Origin: Chara braunii
Taxonomy: Eukaryota > Streptophyta > Charophyceae > Charales > Characeae
Reading direction: 5' to 3'
NCBI GenBank assembly: GCA_003427395.1
Contig: BFEA01000104.1
Span: 3,243,389 to 3,292,599, forward strand
Length of the DNA: 49,211 nucleotides
A program made the translations under genes and the position numbers. Under the pieces are notes generated by a model. That model did not search any database. It was given only the letters and a program-made list of their open reading frames with translations, and was not told where the DNA came from. Within the stretch, counting starts at the first letter, position 1, and each line of letters opens with the position of its first letter. This document shows, piece after piece, positions 44,004-49,211 of this stretch.

Positions 44004-45940
44004 ATTCTATATATGTGCATGAGGAGACCCACTGTGATTGTGAGATGTGATCGTCACACATTTATTCCCATATGTGTATATATGTGTGGGTATGTGTATG
44101 TATGCGTACCTATGTAGGGTACTTGCGTGGCCTGAAGGGTCCGCGTGCTAAGGACCTAATCCAGGGTTGGCAGGAATAGAAGGGAGGGAATGACCCCTCT
44201 ATTTATATATACGCTTCTGAAGGAATTGTGCTCGGACGTTAGCCCTGAGCCTAGAAAACGATGTTCCTCGCCCAGGACGACCCAGGTCCTAGGACTAGCT
44301 CTGAAAGGGTTCACTTCCAGTAAAAGTTGAAGGTACTTTCCTCGTTGAGATTTATTTTGGTGGAACGATAAAGTTTCGGGCGGAAGGGTCAGCGTGTCGC
44401 TGGTGATGCGTCAGACAACTCACCACCACTCCAAACCCCTTCCTGCCCTAGGGGTCGTTTGCCCCGCACCCTTTGGGACACCTCAGGGTGCAGAAGGCGA
44501 TAAAACCCTCTGGCCGGTTTTTCCGCCCGCTAAAGGGTTACCCCCCCGTAGCGCGCACTTCAGTCGACGCCTGAGCATCGGAAGCAACCGCATGACCCAG
44601 AATAGGCCATTTGGGTATGGGCACCACATCATGCGGTGTCATCGCTGTTACCCACGTAGTGCTGCATAGTGAGATGGTATGTGTAGGTCCGGCGTCCGCG
44701 CGATCTTATATTACGTCTGCACGCGCAACACTCGCCGATTCTCGCACTAAAAAGTTATGGGCCAGGCGGCGAGGCCACGAGCGTGACACGGTCAATAGAC
44801 TCGGGGTTTTGGTATCACGAAGCGACACGTGGGCGAGGGACTAGTCCCAGTCGGCCTATGGGAGTCCGTGTACGGGCCTCACTATCCCGGACATCGGGTG
44901 GCCTATGGGTAGGATACCGGGCCTCCTTCGTACGCGCGTCTTTTGGGTCTGTCTACCCCTTCCTTTCTAGGAGGCCATTAAACTAATAAGAGTTGGAGTG
45001 AATTTTTCTTTTTGAGCTTTCATGGTTGGACGTTATAGTCCGTGGCAGCCGGCAAAGTCAAACCCCTTGATGTTTGACCGCCACGACAGCTTAAAGTTGT
45101 CTACTCAACCCCTCTGCACAGGGTGCAGAAGAGGGTGTGGTCTCCAACCACACATGGCGGTTGTCCGGCGTCGAGAGATTAACCCTCTAGGCGCGTGTCA
45201 GCCGACACTTGAGTGTTGAGCGCGACCCTCAGGATTAACAAGGGCCACGTGAGTACGGATACTACGTAGTACGCCATCGTTGTGACCGCTTGCGTACGGT
45301 TGCATTACGAGTTGATGTGAGTAGTCCTGTGTCCGCGCGGCTTTATGCCGAGCCTTGCGTGCGATGCCTACCCGACTTCCGCATTGAAGAGTTATGGGAT
45401 GGTTACCAAGGGGCTAGGAGCGTTGTCGCGTAGTTTGTGTTGTGTCGTTTTGTGTGTATGTGTGTGTGTCGTTGTTTGCGTCTGTTAGAGTAGTGTGCGC
45501 GTGGTGTGTGGGATGCGTCCTAGTCGACCGGCGTCAAGCCGCACCTGGGACTTCAGCCCCCCCAAGATGTCGGTTCGCGTGCGGGTCCGATAGGCGTATT
45601 ACCTCGCGTACCCCCTATGCTACGACGAACAAGAAACGCCCTCGGCTGGTCCACCTCTGCGATTGCAACCGAATAACTTTCGTACTGTGGACTGGTAGCT
45701 CGGTGGGGATACGCCCACCGAAGGGAGGTGACAGCTCCCGCAAGGTGGAGGTAAGTTGTGCCTCGCGTAGGCCCTATCCTGTCGTAGGGGCTCGCGAGAG
45801 GTATGGCTGGGGCACTCAGCCGGAGTGGCCTAAGGAAGCTCCATTTGTGTGTTCGCGGCAAGGTTGGTCCAACTTCTGCGTGACGCGGCTGAGAGGGTCC
45901 CGCGCTACCTCTGAGTGGTGCCGGACCGATGTGCCCGACA

Positions 45941-46180
45941 CCGTGGTCCCCTACGACAGGATAGGTTCTCACGGGGCACAACTTAGGGGTGTATCCCCGC
46001 CAAGCTACCGACCCTCATGCGAGGCTTTTATAATGTAATTGCAGAGGTAGGCCGGCGAGGGCGTTTGCTCGTTCGCTGTAGCATAGGTACGCGCGGTTGA
46101 ACGCCAAAGCGGACCCGAGCGTCGTTCGTCCCTAGGGCGCTGAGCTCCCAGGAATCGGATCGACGTAGGTCGACTAGGAC
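45941..46180 (-). mobile_element. Older inverted LTR, right part
   Basis: It continues the alignment broken at 10001. GGTCCCCTACGACAGGATAGG, GTATCCCCGCCAAGCTACC and GCAGAGGTAGGCCGGCGAGGG match the reverse complement of 17630-17800 and also 24225-24400. The first four bases are the second copy of the CCGT target duplication. Confidence 0.68.
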
Positions 46181-48195
46181 GTGATAACCTAAGCATAAAA
46201 AAATCTCAATCAATCCTAGGCCCTTCTTTCAAAGACAATCGGGAGTGAATCATACAAAACACTTTCAAAAGAAGACTCAGGTCTGTGTAAGTTGACTTAT
46301 CTTCTTAAATCGATACAATCATGGATACCACTCGTTCAGATCAAATCGACAAAGGTTGACTGGGCTTGTCATTCAACGACGAGCCAACATGAGTTGACTC
46401 GACTTTAAATAACACTTATCAGCAAAAGGATAAAAGCATGATTTACATGCATAGCGACTCTCAAATGACGTTTGACCAAAATATCTCCACTCTGCTTGCA
46501 AAATGGTTGGGCGACACGATTTTTCGACTTGATGAGGTACATTGCCAAGTTGTTTTATTCCGCCCCATATTGACTGCTAACAAAGAAATGCTGACATCCC
46601 AACTTCCAAGCAAAGTTAAGATGCTATTGCTTTAGTGATGACTACATTTTCACTCAAACTTTGGTGTGAATATCATCCGCAAGTAATCCGGCTACCACTA
46701 TACAAGTCAGCGACCGATTTGGACAACCGGTGGACTGGTTACCCCGCCGAGGACGGGGATCTACTCTCAAATTTTGTTGGTTGCTTTGTCCTCCTAGGCA
46801 ACAATAGCCTTTTCCGTCCCACGAATGACGAAGTACCTGTGACATAAGAATCTTCAAAGCATTGCTTTAGTCGCTACTCCCTATCAACCTATCTCAACTT
46901 CTACAGGTTTGCACTTCTTATGGTGCAAATCCATTTGCGGAGGTAGTACCTACTCGCACTTTATCCAATACTCGTGAGTACACGAACTGGGTTACCTCTG
47001 GCGCCAGTTCCCCATATGTTAGTAACTCCTAAAACGGCCACTGGAGGAGTATGCTATGGCAACTCCCCTTAAAGCGAGGCGTTAAGAATCTTAAGGCTCT
47101 TTCCCTAGGAGGTGGTATGGGACCTCGAATCTTAGAAACCAGGCTGGCTCCACCACAACAGCATGGTATCCCCTTGCATAGCAGGGTCCACTCCGAGTCG
47201 ATAGCAGGGTCGGCCCCTAAGGCAACGAACCCCCGCCTCAGATGCCTCTTAGGAAAGGGAAACACGTCTACCACAGCGGCAAACGATCCCTCGCCGCCTG
47301 ACGTCAAGAGTAGTAACTTAGATGAAAAAGGAGATCACAGGAGAGAAAATCATTCAGATAGACGAGCATAGACAGGGAGGGTGATTAGGGAAAGAACAGG
47401 TAACCTCGGGAAAAAAAAGTCTATATCCAATTCACTTCTTCTTCTTTGTGTGATCGCTTCGTTTCTCGTCCTCTACTGACTTCCCATCCCTTCAACATAC
47501 ATACAAGTGAGCAATAGAAAACAAACACCATTCCCTTATTGCCATTGACATTGTCAGATTCCCTTTTTTTCAGGCATCCTTCTACCTACCTGCACATCAG
47601 ATCAAACAACAAGTTCAATAGAAGACAATGCAGTCCTAGACTCATGTCAGACTTCCATTCACGCGCGCAAACACATATTTCCTCTACCTTTTCAGTGAAC
47701 ATTCAAAGAACAGGGTGAAGCAAGTGTGGTTTCACACAGGTGTGAAGGGATCTGAGTCAGACTAACTGACTGACTGACTGACCTTGAGTGAAATTGAAGA
47801 GACGGCCCATTCAAGAAAACCGTATAAATTCTCGCCTTCATATGAGAAACTTTCACAATGAGCCGTCGGCAAAGTGATCCACACCACTCTCCACAACGAT
47901 TGTCTGCCACAATACCCTCTCAACACACAATCACCTCCCAATAATCTGACGAAGTCTCAACATCACTGTCACATTAACTGCACCACCACGCCGTTGCCGT
48001 TAATGCTAGAGCACGCTGCCACAAAATGTCCCTCATAGTCAAGGCAAAACGGGCAACACTTCCGCGCCACCACCTAGAACACACTGCCGTCGTCGCAACA
48101 GTTCGGTAGCACTTCTGCGTCGCTGTCAGAAAAAATATCGTCGACGCCGGAAGATTTCGACAGCTCTTCCGCGTCGCCGACTCGCCGCCAAAATC
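46181..48195. other. No recognisable gene
   Basis: AT-richer DNA. GAACTGG and CCAGTTC flank GTTACCTCTGGCG near 46985-47010. A plus-strand frame at 47051-47371 has no motif. A CTGA tetranucleotide repeat lies at 47763-47784. Confidence 0.5.
47763..47784. repeat. CTGA tetranucleotide repeat
   Basis: Five consecutive units (AACTGACTGACTGACTGAC). Confidence 0.9.
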
Positions 48196-48305
48196 TTAGT
48201 GCCGCCACCACAAAAAATCGGCAACGCTTCCGCGTCACCGCCAAAATCTCAGTGCCGCCACCACAAAAAAAATCGGCAGTGCTTCCGCGTCACCGCAAAA
48301 AAGTG
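48196..48305. repeat. Minisatellite, about 52-bp unit
   Basis: GTGCCGCCACCACAAAAAA, ATCGGCA-CGCTTCCGCGTCA and CCGCCAAAATCTCA recur. Looser relatives extend back to about 48040 (CGGGCAACACTTCCGCG). The open frame 48199-48579 is repeat-derived at its start. Confidence 0.85.
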
Positions 48306-48672
48306 TCGCGATTGCTGTGTCGAGCGAACAACACCTCCCCTGCGTTCCACCAAGTGCGGCGGCAACTATGACTACCCTCATTCCCACGCTCTCTGCAGAC
48401 CTTCAACGCTTCTTTTTCTTCCTCGCGCTGAGATGGCGGCTATGGTTGTGCTTCACAACTATGACCACCTCCAACAGTCCTCTCTCTCTTACAGTCCTCC
48501 ACTCAACTCCTTCTCACTCCACCAACAACTCCTCCTTCAACAGCACCTCCTCCTCTCCAGCAGCACCGCCCCACAGTAGCAGCCAACCAGCATTCACTCA
48601 GGTGAATGGCCCAGCAGCATTGCCACAAGTGTGAGGTTGCTGGGTGGAGTGCAAACTTTTATAGCTAGCTGA

Positions 48673-48849
48673 TGGTTGTGGGCAGCTGCTTTGCCCACAA
48701 CCAGGTAAAAATTTCGCTAGTGCTCCTGGGCCCTGGCCCTTGATCCAGATCAACGGCCAGGAGCCCGGTGCCTTGGTTTTCCCCTAGGGGGACCAAGGTC
48801 ATCAACCCCCAGGAGTACCTGGCCGTTTTCCCAAGCCAGGTACTCCTGG
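48673..48849. repeat. Cluster of four strong hairpins
   Basis: TGGTTGTGGGCA/TGCCCACAACCA (48673-48684/48692-48703). CTGGCC/GGCCAG with GGGC/GCCC (48728-48738/48755-48766). CCTTGGT and CCCC with GGGG and ACCAAGG around TA (48771-48798). CCAGGAGTACCTGGC/GCCAGGTACTCCTGG (48809-48823/48835-48849). All are perfect or nearly so, and each has a different stem. Confidence 0.85.
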
Positions 48850-49211
48850 AAATGGTTGTATTCAGCCATTTACTGCAGCTTACTCAAAACGAACAAGAGC
48901 AGTCCCATCACCCCCTAGAAGCTTCCGGGGCTGCACCTGTTCAACGGTCGCGGCCATGTACGTGGTCGTTACTTCTTTTTTTTTTTTTTCTTTTTTTTTC
49001 TTGCCCCTCGTTTCTCTGTGTAGGGGCAATTCGCCGCTTCAAAAATAAGCGCCCGCCCCTCACAGAGCTAAGCAAAAGTCATGCTCAAAGGGGTCTTCTT
49101 CCTTCCAGCCACGCGCCCACACCCGGCGCAGGAAAGGTGTCAGGTTCAGGCTCCCTCCTTATCGAAGGATCAAAAGCAACATCGCTGTGAACGCTCGAGT
49201 GCCAAGGATAG
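48850..49211. other. No recognisable gene; poly-T at 48976-49000
   Basis: A T-rich run with two C interruptions, otherwise unremarkable. The open frame 48768-49190 crosses two of the hairpins and the T run, so I do not call it a gene. Confidence 0.5.

Larger units (their letters stand above)
10002..45940 (+). mobile_element. Giant nested LTR retrotransposon
   Basis: Two direct repeats of about 8 kb (10002-17956, 37873-45940) with TG...CA ends flank an interior of about 19.9 kb. The 5' repeat is followed after two bases by a perfect primer-binding site for tRNA-Asp and then a gag relic. The outer boundaries carry CCGT on both sides and interrupt one older LTR. About 15.2 kb of the interior is a second nested unit (20302-35519). 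Without it, the outer element would be about 20.7 kb with an interior of only about 4.7 kb. No protease, reverse transcriptase or integrase is visible, so it is probably non-autonomous or decayed. No convincing polypurine tract precedes 37873. Assembly artefacts at 33107-34302, 41471-42230 and 43402-44003 fall inside, so its exact length is uncertain. Confidence 0.68.
37873..45940 (+). repeat. 3' long terminal repeat, 8,068 bp
   Basis: It starts TGTCGG and ends CCGACA and is collinear with 10002-17956 except for the inverted block 43402-44003. It carries the same tRNA-like segment (38341-38390) and hairpin arrays. The primer site is absent after its end, as expected for a 3' LTR. 30 Ns lie between 41471 and 42230. 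Confidence 0.68.

Noticed and set aside
48768-49190. 140-codon frame near the window end
   Set aside because: It runs through two perfect hairpins and a poly-T tract, with a Leu/Phe run caused by the T tract.

Overview
The window is eukaryotic repeat DNA with no intact protein-coding gene that I can support. It holds microsatellites, nested LTR retrotransposons, gag and pol remnants, 18S rRNA fragments and candidate spliceosomal splice sites. The gag relic at 18.3-20.3 kb closely resembles a multi-copy gag family that I associate with the charophyte alga Chara braunii. The primer-binding site complementary to tRNA-Asp is typical of plant Ty3/gypsy elements. My best guess is a Chara-like charophyte, from recall and not from a search.

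Layout. 1-3.4 kb: microsatellites and no gene, with a Nextera mate-pair junction adapter at 2248-2285. 3.45-5.84 kb, minus strand: a decayed retroelement tail, an integrase C-terminal GPY/F-like remnant followed by a frameshifted extra ORF. 6.07-7.07 kb: a large fold-back element. 8.3-9.8 kb: a tRNA-derived SINE-like piece, a long hairpin and short tandem repeats.

10002-45940 reads as one nested insertion of about 36 kb. Two direct repeats of about 8 kb (10002-17956 and 37873-45940) start TGTCGG and end CCGACA. They are flanked by the 4-bp duplication CCGT. Joining the outside flanks rebuilds an older, related LTR in the opposite orientation. The first repeat is followed by a perfect tRNA-Asp primer site and a gag pseudogene. 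A second pair of direct repeats of about 1.17 kb (20302-21464 and 34346-35519) lies inside, with gag sequence on both outer sides. Inside that are another inverted LTR/primer-site fragment, a 160-bp higher-order array of hairpins, tandem duplications of about 1.1 kb with AAT microsatellites, short inverted-repeat elements and antisense 18S rRNA fragments. No reverse transcriptase, protease or RNase H was recognised.

The strongest unexplained signal lies within the 8-kb LTRs. Seven hairpins at 13.9-14.6 kb share a loop (core CCATAAGTTTGG) but have different stems that stay self-complementary. They are followed by five hairpins at about 122-bp spacing at 14.9-15.5 kb. Both arrays recur in the second LTR.

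Assembly quality is poor in places: two embedded adapters, a 1,139-bp apparently exact duplication starting beside the second adapter, single-N joins, 30 Ns in 760 bp, and an inverted block with a 95-bp duplication around one N in the second LTR. Conclusions on copy number, nesting and exact element length should be read with that in mind. From 46.2 kb to the end there is no recognisable gene, only a minisatellite and a cluster of four strong hairpins at 48.67-48.85 kb.
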